Positions 25,022-33,560 of a DNA stretch of 33,918 nt are shown here, in pieces. The translations under genes were made by a program, and so were the position numbers. Origin of the DNA: Lachnospiraceae bacterium (GTDB taxonomy: Bacteria > Bacillota > Clostridia > Lachnospirales > Lachnospiraceae). The stretch spans positions 1 through 33,918 of the forward strand of contig JAEEND010000019.1 in assembly GCA_016283575.1 (NCBI GenBank). Reading direction: 5' to 3'. The notes beneath the pieces were generated by a model. The model made no database searches. It worked only from the letters and a program-made list of their open reading frames with translations, and was not told the origin of the DNA. Each line of letters begins with the position of its first letter. Position 1 is the first letter of the stretch.

Positions 25022-25043
25022 GCCCCGGGCTTTCGCCCGAGGC
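25022..25043 (-). terminator. opp operon terminator
   Basis: GC-rich hairpin, stem 9 bp with one mismatch (GCCTCGGGC with GCCCGGGGC) and a GAAA loop, followed on the minus strand by TTTTTT. It begins 13 bases after the oppA stop codon. Confidence 0.92.
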
Positions 25044-25056
25044 CTCATTATAACCT

Positions 25057-26796
25057 TTATCTGCCAAACTGGCAATCGTTGTTACCGGAATCTGTGATCC
25101 ACATTTCAAGCATGTTGATGGGGTCGTTGAAGTCAGCGATCCAACCTTCACGAGCGAAGTCGAAGTTTCCGGCCTTTCTTTCTTCAAGGAATACGTTCCA
25201 ATCCTGTTCCTGGATGGTGAGTTCAACACCGATTTCGGATAAGTCGGACTGAATTGCTTCTGCAACTGCGATGTGACCTGAAGAAGAGTTGGTGATATAT
25301 TCTACAGCGATAGGTGTTTCGGAAGAAAGCTTACCGTTTTCAAATACATAGCCTGCTGCTTCGAGAAGTTCGATAGCTTCAGCAACTGTTCCTTCGTAAT
25401 CTTCATTGATTGCGTAGGGATTGAAGTAACCTTCTTTTACAGCGTCTGTCTTGAATACGCCGCCGTTACCGTCAGCCATTCCGAGAGGAATGAATGCGTT
25501 AGCTGCAACCTGACCTGTCTGTCCGATGTTTTCGCAGATGTAGTCACGGTCGATGAGGATTGAGAATGCCTTACGGATGCAAGCTGCCTGAGCAGGTGTC
25601 TTGCCTTCGAATAAGGAGCTCTTTGCATTGAATGCAACGTAGTAGGTACCAAGTTCGTCTACGATGTGGAATTCTTTGTTACCTTCTTCAAGAAGAGAAG
25701 CGATTTCGTCTGTAGGTACGGAGTCAGCGAAATCAAGGTCGCCTGCGTTGTATGCAGCAAAAATTGCTGTATCATCGGCAGAAAGCATGAATTCGATCTT
25801 TTCTACGGATACCTTATCAGCATCGTAGTAGTAAGGGTTCTTTTCATAAGTCATGGAAACGTCGTGGTTCCATTCTGTACATACATAAGCACCGTTTGAT
25901 ACGAAGCCTGCATCTGTACACCATGAACCGGGTTCGTCGCCTGTGGAGTTAGCTTCTACATAAGCCTGGTTAACAGGGAAGAATGTAGGGAATGCCATTA
26001 AGTCTTCGATGTATGCGCAGGGAGCAAGAAGAGTGAATACAAGTGTTGTATCATCTGTTGCTTCAACGCTTACGGAACCTTCTTCATATCCTGCAAAACC
26101 GGAGAACATATAACCGTAGTCAGCTGCTGTTTCGGGAGAAGAAGCTCTCTTCCAGGAATATTCGAAGTCCTTAGCTGTAAGGTCAGATCCGTCGGACCAC
26201 TTAAGACCGCTCTTTAATGTAACTGTGTAAGTTAAACCGTCATCTGATACTGTGTAACCTTCAGCAAGTGCAGGCTGTGTCTTACCGTCTTTGTTGTAGG
26301 TGTAAAGACCTGCGAAGCTGTTTGCTGCAAGACATGCACCGTCAACTGAAGAGTTAAGTGCGGGATCAAGGTAATCGGGTTCGGATGCAAGGTTGATACG
26401 AAGAGTATCTGAACCGTTTGCAAGTGTTGCATACATAAAGAACTTTGTAGCGAAAGCGTTACTGAAGATTCCGTCTACGTAATCTTTCTGCATGTATACG
26501 TCATTGTAGTAGTAGAGAGGGATTACGCAGTAGTTGGACATAAGAATGTCTTCTGCCTGATGCATAAGCTCAGTACGCTTAGCGTAATCTGTTTCCATTT
26601 TGATCTGTGTGATCAGGTCGTTGTACTGACCCCATTCGGAAATAGGATCGATGAAGTTTTCGCTTACAAGCTGTTCAGCTGCAGTGCCGTCAACTTCTGC
26701 TCCGCTGTTATCAGCTGCGGGCTTTGTCTCATTTCCACATGCAACGAGGGAAAGAGACATTACAGTAGCAAGTGCTAATGCAATAAGTTTTTTCAT
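25057..26796 (-). CDS. oppA: oligopeptide-binding lipoprotein OppA, apparently circularly permuted
   Basis: Substrate-binding lipoprotein of the peptide ABC transporter (SBP family 5). A signal peptide with lipobox LVAC (Cys20) anchors it. The normal mature N-terminus, TLRINLASEPDYLDPALNSS, appears only at residue 131, and the rest of the fold follows (SDDGLTYTVTLKSGLKWSDG near 180). The protein then stops at DSGNNDCQFGR (residue 579). In usual family members this point is followed by about 70-80 more residues of the type YD.LI, R..LMHQAEDILM, IPLYYY. Exactly such a block (YNDLITQIK, RTELMHQAEDILM, VIPLYYY) is found here at residues 55-123, between the lipobox and the N-lobe. Total length is normal, so nothing is lost, only reordered. 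It has a strong AAGGAGG site and is last in oppBCDFA. Confidence 0.93.
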   Translation of the reverse strand: MKKLIALALATVMSLSLVACGNETKPAADNSGAEVDGTAAEQLVSENFIDPISEWGQYNDLITQIKMETDYAKRTELMHQAEDILMSNYCVIPLYYYNDVYMQKDYVDGIFSNAFATKFFMYATLANGSDTLRINLASEPDYLDPALNSSVDGACLAANSFAGLYTYNKDGKTQPALAEGYTVSDDGLTYTVTLKSGLKWSDGSDLTAKDFEYSWKRASSPETAADYGYMFSGFAGYEEGSVSVEATDDTTLVFTLLAPCAYIEDLMAFPTFFPVNQAYVEANSTGDEPGSWCTDAGFVSNGAYVCTEWNHDVSMTYEKNPYYYDADKVSVEKIEFMLSADDTAIFAAYNAGDLDFADSVPTDEIASLLEEGNKEFHIVDELGTYYVAFNAKSSLFEGKTPAQAACIRKAFSILIDRDYICENIGQTGQVAANAFIPLGMADGNGGVFKTDAVKEGYFNPYAINEDYEGTVAEAIELLEAAGYVFENGKLSSETPIAVEYITNSSSGHIAVAEAIQSDLSEIGVELTIQEQDWNVFLEERKAGNFDFAREGWIADFNDPINMLEMWITDSGNNDCQFGR

Positions 26797-26816
26797 ATTA
26801 CTTCCTCCTTATATAT

Positions 26817-26843
26817 AAAACCGTGATTATGCCACGCGGTTTT
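26817..26843 (-). other. hairpin between oppF and oppA
   Basis: Stem AAAACCG/CGGTTTT with a 13-base interior lies between the oppF stop and the oppA ribosome site. On the minus strand it is followed by TTTTATATATA. It may be a weak terminator or an RNA-stabilising hairpin that sets OppA level apart from the membrane subunits. Confidence 0.5.
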
Positions 26844-26845
26844 TA

Positions 26846-27802
26846 CTATCTGTTCCAGCATGCAACAAGATGGTTATTGCCCTTGTCCTTAAGAGTGGGA
26901 CATTCTTTTGCACACTGTTCCGTCGCATACTTACATCTTGTTCTGAAGGGACAGCCTGTAGGCATGTGAAGGGGACTGGGAACGTCGCCTTCAAGAACGA
27001 TACGCTGTCTCTCTCTTGCAATCTTGGGATCCGGAATAGGAACCGCAGAAAGAAGGGACTGGGTGTAAGGGTGTTCGGGATGGTCGGAAAGTTCGTCGGC
27101 ATCCGCGATCTCAACGATCTTTCCTAAATACATAACTGCTATTCTTTTTGAAATATGGCGCACGACCAAAAGGTCATGAGCAATGAAAAGATATGCAACT
27201 CCAAGCTTCTCCTGAAGCTCTTCAAACATGTTGATTACCTGAGCCTGGATGGAAACGTCCAATGCGGAAACCGGTTCATCGCAGACGATGAATTTCGGGT
27301 TGACCGCAAGAGCTCTTGCAATACCGATACGCTGACGCTGTCCGCCGGAAAATTCATGAGCATAACGGGTAGCATGCTCCGCATTAAGTCCTACCGTCTC
27401 CATAAGATCCAGGATACGCTCGCGGCGTTCTTTCTTATTAGAGTAGAGCTTGTGTACATCCAGAGGTTCACCGATGATATCTTCAACCGTCATACGAGGA
27501 TTTAAGGATGAGTAAGGGTCCTGGAACACGATCTGCATCTTCTTTCGCATTTCAGCGATATTCTTTTTGGTAATCTCCTCGCCTTCGAAGAAAACCTGTC
27601 CGGCGGTGGGCTCATATAAATGAAGGATTGAGCGGCCAACGGTTGTCTTACCGCAGCCGGATTCACCTACAAGACCTAAAGTCTCTCCCTTTCCAACGGT
27701 AAAAGAAACATCATCCACAGCCTTTAACTGTAACGTCTTAAAGCCTGCTCTTACGGGGAAATACTGCTTAAGGTTTTTTACTTCAATAAGATTCTCGCTC
27801 AT
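26846..27802 (-). CDS. oppF: oligopeptide ABC transporter ATP-binding protein OppF
   Basis: One of two ATPases of the peptide importer. The 318-residue product has Walker A GESGCGKT (about residues 44-51), Q-loop [12 protein letters not shown], signature [15 protein letters not shown], Walker [15 protein letters not shown] and switch FIAHDLLVV. The C-terminal oligopeptide extension holds the cysteine set CPFRTRC...C...C that in related proteins can bind an iron-sulfur cluster. Its ATG follows the oppD stop directly (TAAATG). Together with OppD it forms the motor under OppB and OppC. Confidence 0.96.
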   Translation of the reverse strand: MSENLIEVKNLKQYFPVRAGFKTLQLKAVDDVSFTVGKGETLGLVGESGCGKTTVGRSILHLYEPTAGQVFFEGEEITKKNIAEMRKKMQIVFQDPYSSLNPRMTVEDIIGEPLDVHKLYSNKKERRERILDLMETVGLNAEHATRYAHEFSGGQRQRIGIARALAVNPKFIVCDEPVSALDVSIQAQVINMFEELQEKLGVAYLFIAHDLLVVRHISKRIAVMYLGKIVEIADADELSDHPEHPYTQSLLSAVPIPDPKIARERQRIVLEGDVPSPLHMPTGCPFRTRCKYATEQCAKECPTLKDKGNNHLVACWNR

Positions 27803-28810
27803 TTACGCTTCCCCCTTTCCTTCGTCCAATGCTTCTTTTATATTCATCCAGCAGGCAGCCTTGTGATTTTCATTGATCCAAAGCTCTTCCGGCTGCTCAG
27901 TTAAGCAAACCTTTAATGCTGCGTCGCATCTTGTACAGAACGCACATCCTGCAGGAAGATTAAGCATATTGATGGGGGTACCGGCTATGGGTACGAGTTT
28001 CTTCTTCATATTACTAATGTTAGGTATGGAGCGAAGAAGTCCTTTGGTGTATTCGTGCTTGGGATTGTAGAATATTTCATCTGCAGTTCCGCGTTCACAT
28101 ATACGACCGCCATACATAACGATGATGTTGTCACACATATCGGCGATCACGCCAAGGTCATGAGTTACAAGGATAACTGACATGCCCATTTTCTTTTGCA
28201 GCTTCTGGATCTCTTCAAGGATCTGAGCCTGAATGGTAACATCCAATGCCGTGGTAGGTTCGTCGGCAATAAGAATATCGGGTTCGCATGCAAGAGCCAT
28301 GGCGATCATAACTCTCTGACGCATACCGCCTGATAATTCAAAGGGATACTGCTTGAATCTTCGCTCGGGCTCGTTGATACCAACAAGCTCCAGCATTTCG
28401 ATGGCACGTTCTTTTATCTCTTTGCCCTTCTTATCGGTATGAAGGCGAATTGCTTCGCTTATCTGGTTACCGATGGTAAATACGGGATTTAAACTGGTCA
28501 TGGGATCCTGGAAGATTATGGAGCAGCATTTTCCGCGGAAATCACGCATTTTATGCTCGTTCCATTTTGTGATATCTTCGCCTTTATAAAGGACCTGACC
28601 TCCGGAAATATTTCCGTTGTCTGCTAAAATCTGCATTATGGAGTAGGCGGATACGGATTTACCGGAGCCCGACTCACCAACTATTCCGAGGATCTCTCCT
28701 CTTTTAAGATCATATGACACGCCATTTACGGCCTGTACTGTACCTGCGTCGGTCTTAAAGCTTGTGTGTAAGTCCCGAACGCTTAATAAAACTTCATTTT
28801 CTTCATTCAT
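27803..28810 (-). CDS. oppD: oligopeptide ABC transporter ATP-binding protein OppD
   Basis: The second ATPase of the importer. With the start at 28810 ([18 protein letters not shown]) it has 335 residues. Walker A is GESGSGKS at residues 45-52, with signature [15 protein letters not shown], Walker [15 protein letters not shown], switch LVTHDLGV and the C-terminal cysteine motif CAFCTRC...C...C. GAGGTAG lies before this start and the oppC stop is only 4 bases away. An in-frame ATG at 28855 would add 15 residues that lie inside oppC and is unlikely. Confidence 0.96.
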   Translation of the reverse strand: MNEENEVLLSVRDLHTSFKTDAGTVQAVNGVSYDLKRGEILGIVGESGSGKSVSAYSIMQILADNGNISGGQVLYKGEDITKWNEHKMRDFRGKCCSIIFQDPMTSLNPVFTIGNQISEAIRLHTDKKGKEIKERAIEMLELVGINEPERRFKQYPFELSGGMRQRVMIAMALACEPDILIADEPTTALDVTIQAQILEEIQKLQKKMGMSVILVTHDLGVIADMCDNIIVMYGGRICERGTADEIFYNPKHEYTKGLLRSIPNISNMKKKLVPIAGTPINMLNLPAGCAFCTRCDAALKVCLTEQPEELWINENHKAACWMNIKEALDEGKGEA

Positions 28811-28814
28811 AGGA

Positions 28815-29891
28815 CTACCTCGATAATTTAGGATCAAACGCATCTCTGAGTCCATCGCCGATGAGGTTTAAGCTGAGAACCACAAGGCAGATGGCAACTG
28901 CGGGAAATACAAGTTTATAGGGATAACTCTGCAAGCCTTCTCTTGCTGCATTGGCAAGGGAACCGAGGGAGGGCATGGGAGCCGAAACACCTAAGCCTAC
29001 AAAGCTCAAATAACTTTCCGTAAATATTGCAGAAGGGATCTGCAATGCGGTGGAAATAATGATAACTGACAAGCAGTTAGGTAAAATATGCTTTCTTATG
29101 ATCCGTCCGGGCTTGGCTCCGATGGATTTTGCTGCCAGCACATATTCATTTTCCTTAATAGAAAGAATCTGTGCTCTTATAAGTCTCGCCATTCCTACCC
29201 AGTAGAGCACACCAAACACTATAAACATGGAAATCATGTTGGCGCCTATGGAAGCTAGGAAGGATCCACCTTTAAATTTAAGTACGGAACCGAGTACTAC
29301 GGACAAAAGAATGATGACCAGCATGTCGGGAAGGGAATAGATCATATCCACTATTCTCATCATGATAAGGTCCGTTCTTCCGCCTGCGTATCCGGAGATA
29401 CTTCCGTAGATAAGTCCGATGATAAGTACGATGATACTTGCAAAGAAGCCAACCACAAGAGAAACTCTTGTACCGTACACAACACGGATAAAGTAGTCAC
29501 GGCACTGTTCGTCGGTACCGAAGATGTGGGGAAATCTGAAGTTACCCGCATCGATGTATTCCTGTTCAAGAACACTGTAGGTGAAGGGAGCAAGGTTCTT
29601 GGCGCCTTTATCTCTCACACCGTTTACTTTAAGGATCTCATCGTAGCTGTAGGGTACAACCATGGGAGCTACGATTATTATTACTAAAATTATCGCAAGA
29701 ACGATAAGACTCGCCATTGCCAGGCGGTTCTTTCTGAGGCGTCTCAGGCCATCCTTTAAGAAGGTGGTGCTTTCGCTCATTACGTCCTGCTGTTTCTTTT
29801 CTTCTTCAGTTGCCTTTTCAAATTTGGAAAGGTCAAGCTGCATGCTTAACACCTGCTTTTTAGGTGTCTTATTTACATCATATTCACTCAC
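28815..29891 (-). CDS. oppC: oligopeptide ABC transporter permease OppC
   Basis: Membrane subunit of the peptide channel. The 358-residue product has a polar N-terminus of about 55 residues, then a first transmembrane helix (LAMASLIVLAIILVIIIVAP), a large external loop (HIFGTDEQCRDYFIRVVYGT) and five further helices. The coupling loop EYVLAAKSIGAKPGRIIRKH docks to the ATPases. The N-terminal extension is longer than in E. coli OppC. It follows oppB by 12 bases and is coupled to oppD. Confidence 0.96.
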   Translation of the reverse strand: MSEYDVNKTPKKQVLSMQLDLSKFEKATEEEKKQQDVMSESTTFLKDGLRRLRKNRLAMASLIVLAIILVIIIVAPMVVPYSYDEILKVNGVRDKGAKNLAPFTYSVLEQEYIDAGNFRFPHIFGTDEQCRDYFIRVVYGTRVSLVVGFFASIIVLIIGLIYGSISGYAGGRTDLIMMRIVDMIYSLPDMLVIILLSVVLGSVLKFKGGSFLASIGANMISMFIVFGVLYWVGMARLIRAQILSIKENEYVLAAKSIGAKPGRIIRKHILPNCLSVIIISTALQIPSAIFTESYLSFVGLGVSAPMPSLGSLANAAREGLQSYPYKLVFPAVAICLVVLSLNLIGDGLRDAFDPKLSR

Positions 29892-29903
29892 TTGCCGTTC
29901 CTC

Positions 29904-30815
29904 CTACTCGTACTTAATTCTGGGATCAACGGCTTTATAAAGTAAGTCGCAGATAACGTTGGCAACTACCATGAGGGAAGCCAAGAAAATTGTGGTAGCC
30001 ATGATCATGGTGTAGTCACGGTTTGTAATGGCATTTACGAATTTGGAGCCGATGCCGCCTACGGTAAATACGGTTTCAACAACCATGGAACCTGTAATAA
30101 TGTATGCGATTTCGGGACCGGCATAGGTAATTACGGGAAGCAATGAATTCCTGAGGGCATGCTTGAAGATGATGATCCATCTTGATACACCCTTTGCACG
30201 CGCAGTTCTGATGTAATCCTGGCTAAGCGCATCAAGCATGCTGGTCTTTGCAAGTCTTGTGGTGTAGGCCATGGGATACATGGCAAGCGAAATGACCGGG
30301 AGCACATAGTTGGTCTCCGTTGCACTCCACACAGGGAACCATCCGAGCTTGATACAGAAGATCAAAAGCAAGAACGTAGCCAGTACAAATGAGGGTACCG
30401 CAGTGAACAATGTTGATATAAAGATGATAATTCTATCGGGAAGTTTATTTCTCATAAGAGCCGCAACACTGCCAAAGATTGTTCCTGCAACCAAAGCAAT
30501 TATTACAGCAGTAAGACCTAACCTTGCTGATATCGGGAAAGATTCTCCGATGATTTCTTTGATATCTCTTCCGGTTTTAAGACTTACACCAAAATCACCT
30601 TTTAACAGATTCTTCATATACAATCCAAACTGAACTATTATGGGCTTGTCGAGATTGTATCTCTCGTTTAATGCCTGAATAGTCGCCTTGCTTAGAGCCT
30701 TTTCTGAATTGAAAGGGCCTCCGGGGATTGCATTCATTAAAAAGAATGTTAACAGGCAGATCAGGAAAACAGTCAAAATAGCCAGACCGATTCGTTTTAA
30801 AATATAACGCGCCAT
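29904..30815 (-). CDS. oppB: oligopeptide ABC transporter permease OppB
   Basis: The first membrane subunit and first gene of the operon. The 303-residue product starts MARYILKRIGLAILTVFLIC with the first helix. It has the family phrase IPGGPFNSEK, the coupling loop DYIRTARAKGVSRWIIIFKH and the C-terminal phrase AVDPRIKYE. Six transmembrane segments are expected. GGAGAGAAGGAA precedes the ATG. It has a leader of about 100 bases with a small hairpin (AAAGCGA/TCGCTTT) and the promoter at 30921-30949. Confidence 0.97.
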   Translation of the reverse strand: MARYILKRIGLAILTVFLICLLTFFLMNAIPGGPFNSEKALSKATIQALNERYNLDKPIIVQFGLYMKNLLKGDFGVSLKTGRDIKEIIGESFPISARLGLTAVIIALVAGTIFGSVAALMRNKLPDRIIIFISTLFTAVPSFVLATFLLLIFCIKLGWFPVWSATETNYVLPVISLAMYPMAYTTRLAKTSMLDALSQDYIRTARAKGVSRWIIIFKHALRNSLLPVITYAGPEIAYIITGSMVVETVFTVGGIGSKFVNAITNRDYTMIMATTIFLASLMVVANVICDLLYKAVDPRIKYE

Positions 30816-30920
30816 TTCCTTCTCTCCTTTGCCACATCAGATTCACTCACGCCTTGAACCTGCTATCACTTTAAAGCGACCTCGCTTTACCGCGTTACCG
30901 TGGCTATAAAATACTTCCCT

Positions 30921-30949
30921 ATAATATCTGTCTCAAATGCGGATGTCAA
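30921..30949 (-). promoter_or_regulatory. promoter of oppBCDFA
   Basis: On the minus strand TTGACA (30944-30949), exactly 17 bases, TATTAT (30921-30926). Near-consensus vegetative promoter. I see no operator palindrome beside it. The inverted dyad array begins about 120 bases upstream. Confidence 0.92.
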
Positions 30950-31072
30950 GGGTGTTTTGCAAATTTTGTCCGTTCTGCGCAAACATATTTCTTTTCACGG
31001 TGTACATTTGTGGAATTGTAATGTTTACTAAATCTCTTGTGGTGGGTTGCTGTGCTGGTGGGTTGTCCTATC

Positions 31073-31617
31073 GTATCCCAGTATGTTTTTTACAGGTTAA
31101 TTGGGATAGGTTTAAAACACTTCCGCCCTTTAGTTTTGCTTGTCGTATCCCAATATGGAAATTTCCATCTAACTGGGATAGTTTTTCACTTCCTATACCC
31201 TTTCATATTGTATATCGTATCCCAATACGGAAGCTTCCACCTAAATGGGATAGTTTATCACTTCTTATACCCTTTCATATTGTATATCGTATCCCAATAC
31301 GGAAGCTTCCATCTAAACTGGGATAGTTTATCACTGTTCTCACCCCTTCACGTTGTCTCACGTATCCCAATACGGAAATTTCCATCTAAACTGGGATAGT
31401 TTTTCACAGCTAATACCCCTTCACCTTATCTCACGTATCCCAATACAGAAGCTTCCATCTAAACTGGGATAATTTTTCACAGCTAATACCCCTTCACCTT
31501 GTCTCATGTATCCCAATACGGAAGCTTCCATCTAAACTGGGATAGTTTTTCACAGCTAATACCCCTTCACCTTGTCTCACCTATCCCAGCGGGCCACACA
31601 AAATGATATAGGGATAG
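31073..31617. repeat. left array: eight 72-73 bp units built on a 37-38 bp dyad
   Basis: Units start at 31073, 31145, 31217, 31289, 31362, 31435, 31508 and 31581. Each has an outer TATCCCA...TGGGATA inverted pair and, in six of them, an inner palindrome GGAAGCTTCC or GGAAATTTCC (one unit has a single change, AGAAGCTTCC). The switch between GC and AT at its centre keeps the symmetry. A linker of about 35 bp (CACAGCTAATACCCCTTCAC and relatives) is also conserved, with variants in the first four units. The first and last units are degenerate. The array lies between the opp promoter and the methyltransferase promoter. Linkers are conserved, not unique, so it is not a CRISPR. Confidence 0.95.
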
Positions 31618-31628
31618 AATATGAAAAC

Positions 31629-31657
31629 TTGCGGGTGCAAGGGCTTTATTATATAAT
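31629..31657 (+). promoter_or_regulatory. promoter of the methyltransferase gene
   Basis: TTGCGG (31629-31634), 17 bases, TATAAT (31652-31657) on the plus strand. It begins 12 bases after the last dyad unit, so proteins bound to the array could affect it. A leader of about 60 bases leads to the start at 31725. Confidence 0.75.
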
Positions 31658-31724
31658 AACGAAAGGCTTTTAGGCCTGAGAAACCATTAATGCGATACCT
31701 CGCAGTCACGTAACGGAGATTAAT

Positions 31725-32606
31725 ATGTGGATTGCCAATAACTGGAAAGATTATGAAGTAATAGATACATCTGACGGAGAAAAGCTTGAACGCTGGGGCA
31801 AGTATACCCTTCTTCGTCCGGACCCTCAGGTAATCTGGAAAACCGACAAAAAGAATCCTGCCTGGAAAAAGCTTAACGGTCATTACCACAGAAGTAGTAA
31901 GGGCGGTGGCGAATGGGAATTCTTTGATCTTCCCAATGAATGGATGATTGAATATAAGAATGGAGCCAAGTTTCATTTAAAGCCATTTGCTTTTAAACAT
32001 ACCGGTGTATTTCCTGAGCAGGCAGTTAACTGGGACTGGTTTTCAGAGATTATAAAGAAAGAAAAAGCTAAAACCCCTGATAAACCAATTAAGGTTTTAA
32101 ATCTCTTTGCATACACCGGTGGCGCCACTATGGCAGCTGCTCTTGCAGGAGCTGAAGTAACACATGTAGATGCTTCAAAGGGTATGGTACAGTGGGCCAA
32201 AGAAAATGCAGCTTCTTCCGGCTTGGCTGATGCTAAAATCAGATGGCTTGTAGACGATTGCGGTAAATTCGTTGAAAGAGAAATCCGCCGTGGCAATAAA
32301 TATGATGCTATCATCATGGATCCTCCTTCTTATGGAAGAGGTCCCAAAGGCGAGGTTTGGAAAATAGAAGAAAGCATCTATCCGTTTATAAAGCTTTGCG
32401 AACAGGTTCTTTCGGAGGATGCACTGTTTCTTCTTATAAATAGTTATACCACAGGACTTCAGCCTGCTGTTCTTACTTATATGATCAGTACGGCGATTAT
32501 GTCTAAACACGGTGGGAGAGTTGAGTCCAATGAGATTGGCCTGCCGGTGAAAGATAACGGCCTTGTGCTTCCTTGCGGCGCCAGTGGCCGCTGGACCAGA
32601 GATTAA
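31725..32606 (+). CDS. class I SAM-dependent rRNA-type methyltransferase (RlmI/RlmK-like)
   Basis: The 293-residue product has a Rossmann methyltransferase fold. Motif I is VLNLFAYTGGA (124-134), the acidic adenosine-ribose ligand is D149 (THVDAS), and motif IV is MDPPSYGRGPKGEVW (198-212), typical of 23S rRNA methyltransferases related to the C-terminal domain of RlmI and RlmK (PF10672-like). The N-terminal part lacks a PUA domain. The exact base modified cannot be told. GGAG precedes the ATG. It is convergent with the next gene and shares the terminator at 32616-32673. Confidence 0.9.
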   Translation: MWIANNWKDYEVIDTSDGEKLERWGKYTLLRPDPQVIWKTDKKNPAWKKLNGHYHRSSKGGGEWEFFDLPNEWMIEYKNGAKFHLKPFAFKHTGVFPEQAVNWDWFSEIIKKEKAKTPDKPIKVLNLFAYTGGATMAAALAGAEVTHVDASKGMVQWAKENAASSGLADAKIRWLVDDCGKFVEREIRRGNKYDAIIMDPPSYGRGPKGEVWKIEESIYPFIKLCEQVLSEDALFLLINSYTTGLQPAVLTYMISTAIMSKHGGRVESNEIGLPVKDNGLVLPCGASGRWTRD

Positions 32607-32615
32607 AAGTATGAG

Positions 32616-32673
32616 CCCCTTTGTTTTCGGCAAGCGTTGAATGCATAGCATTCTATACGCCGAGATAAAGGGG
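32616..32673. terminator. bidirectional terminator between convergent genes
   Basis: Nested hairpin: outer CCCCTTT/AAAGGGG (32616-32622 with 32667-32673), middle CGGC/GCCG and inner GAATGC/GCATTC with a 3-base loop. TTTT follows on the plus strand. It lies directly between the methyltransferase stop and the stop of the minus-strand gene. Confidence 0.85.
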
Positions 32674-32675
32674 TT

Positions 32676-33440
32676 TTATGAATTAAGCCAGAGTTCTATT
32701 TTATCTATAGCTGCGGCTATTGTAGAAGTAGTAAGCGGATTGCTGCCTGTTTCAAAAGTACAAATCAGCTTGTCATCAGGATATATTCCGTTATCCATAT
32801 ACTTTTCAAGCTTCTCCATTGCCGTTAATCGGTAGTGAAGATCATCCATCATCCCGAAGTGTTCCCAGTACATATACTCATTTGTTGACGGTTTATAAAA
32901 AGTAAAATCAGGAAATATATATCCATTTTCGAAATCCAGTCTACATTCATATCTGTATGGAATGTTGCGGTAGAATAATTCCATATCGATGAGGCACTCG
33001 GATTTTGATCTGAGAATGTTGCCGGATGGACTTGGGTGTTTGAGACTCTCTGAGTGACTCGTATTTTTCTCATAATCTTCTTTTGCCCAGGCATCTTTAA
33101 CAGCTGAGATTTGCCCTGCCAAAAGCAGAAAGTCGCTGAAGTTCGTAAGAGTCTCGTTTTCACTTCCTGAAGCCAGATAGTAATTAACTGCTTCCAGTTC
33201 TTGCTTCAATGATTGGATCCGATCTTCGGTCACCCGCTTCAGAGCCAGCTTGGCAGCGGTGGCTTTCTCTTTCTTTGATAGGTAGATTCTGACCTTTCCT
33301 GGATACTTAATATAGTACTTAGTCGACTTGTTGTTCTTATAAATTTCCAATTTCCCCTTGGGTGCGCTTTTTAAAAGCTTCTTGCAACGAGTAATCTCGG
33401 CCTCGAGATACTCCTTGCGTTTTAACATGTGATTCTGCAA
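32676..33440 (-). CDS. uncharacterised protein with PD-(D/E)XK nuclease-like region
   Basis: The start is a TTG at 33440, preceded by AAGGAGAG at the right distance; the first ATG, four codons later, has no ribosome site. The 254-residue protein has a lysine-rich, probably coiled-coil N-terminal half (about 1-90, EYLEAEITRCKKLLKS and RIQSLKQELEAVNYYL). A C-terminal region carries RSKSE (E148), YIFPDFTF (P177-D178) and YWEHFGMMD (E193). Such a spaced E, PD and E pattern suggests a restriction-endonuclease-like fold, although the usual lysine of ExK is replaced by histidine here. Similar proteins seem common in Lachnospiraceae, but no function is known to me. Confidence 0.65.
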   Translation of the reverse strand: MQNHMLKRKEYLEAEITRCKKLLKSAPKGKLEIYKNNKSTKYYIKYPGKVRIYLSKKEKATAAKLALKRVTEDRIQSLKQELEAVNYYLASGSENETLTNFSDFLLLAGQISAVKDAWAKEDYEKNTSHSESLKHPSPSGNILRSKSECLIDMELFYRNIPYRYECRLDFENGYIFPDFTFYKPSTNEYMYWEHFGMMDDLHYRLTAMEKLEKYMDNGIYPDDKLICTFETGSNPLTTSTIAAAIDKIELWLNS

Positions 33441-33522
33441 TGCTCTCTCCTTATTAAATTAAAATTGTGAAATTAAATTATTCAGAATAAATAATTTCCT
33501 CGAAGGAACTTCGATTGCATTC

Positions 33523-33551
33523 ATTATATCTTGCAAAAGAAACTATGTCTA
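33523..33551 (-). promoter_or_regulatory. promoter of the nuclease-like gene
   Basis: On the minus strand TAGACA (33546-33551), 17 bases, TATAAT (33523-33528). It starts 10 bases inside the first unit of the right-hand array, mirroring the placement of the methyltransferase promoter beside the left array. Confidence 0.75.
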
Positions 33552-33560
33552 CTCTAAATT

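Noticed and set aside
25057-26796. Frameshift or truncation as the cause of the odd OppA
   Set aside because: The frame is open throughout, total length is normal, and the sequence after the stop codon does not continue the missing block in any frame. It leads straight into a terminator.
31073-31617. CRISPR array or coding repeat at the right side
   Set aside because: The linkers are conserved between units, unlike spacers. Open frames across the first units exist only because the period there is 72, and they break when it becomes 73.
32175-32651. Minus-strand 158-codon frame antisense to the methyltransferase
   Set aside because: It is a shadow of a well-supported gene with clear SAM-binding motifs, and it runs through the terminator.
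31725-33440. Classical restriction-modification system
   Set aside because: The methyltransferase motifs (DPPSYGRG) fit rRNA methyltransferases better than DNA methyltransferases, and the second protein lacks the ExK lysine.
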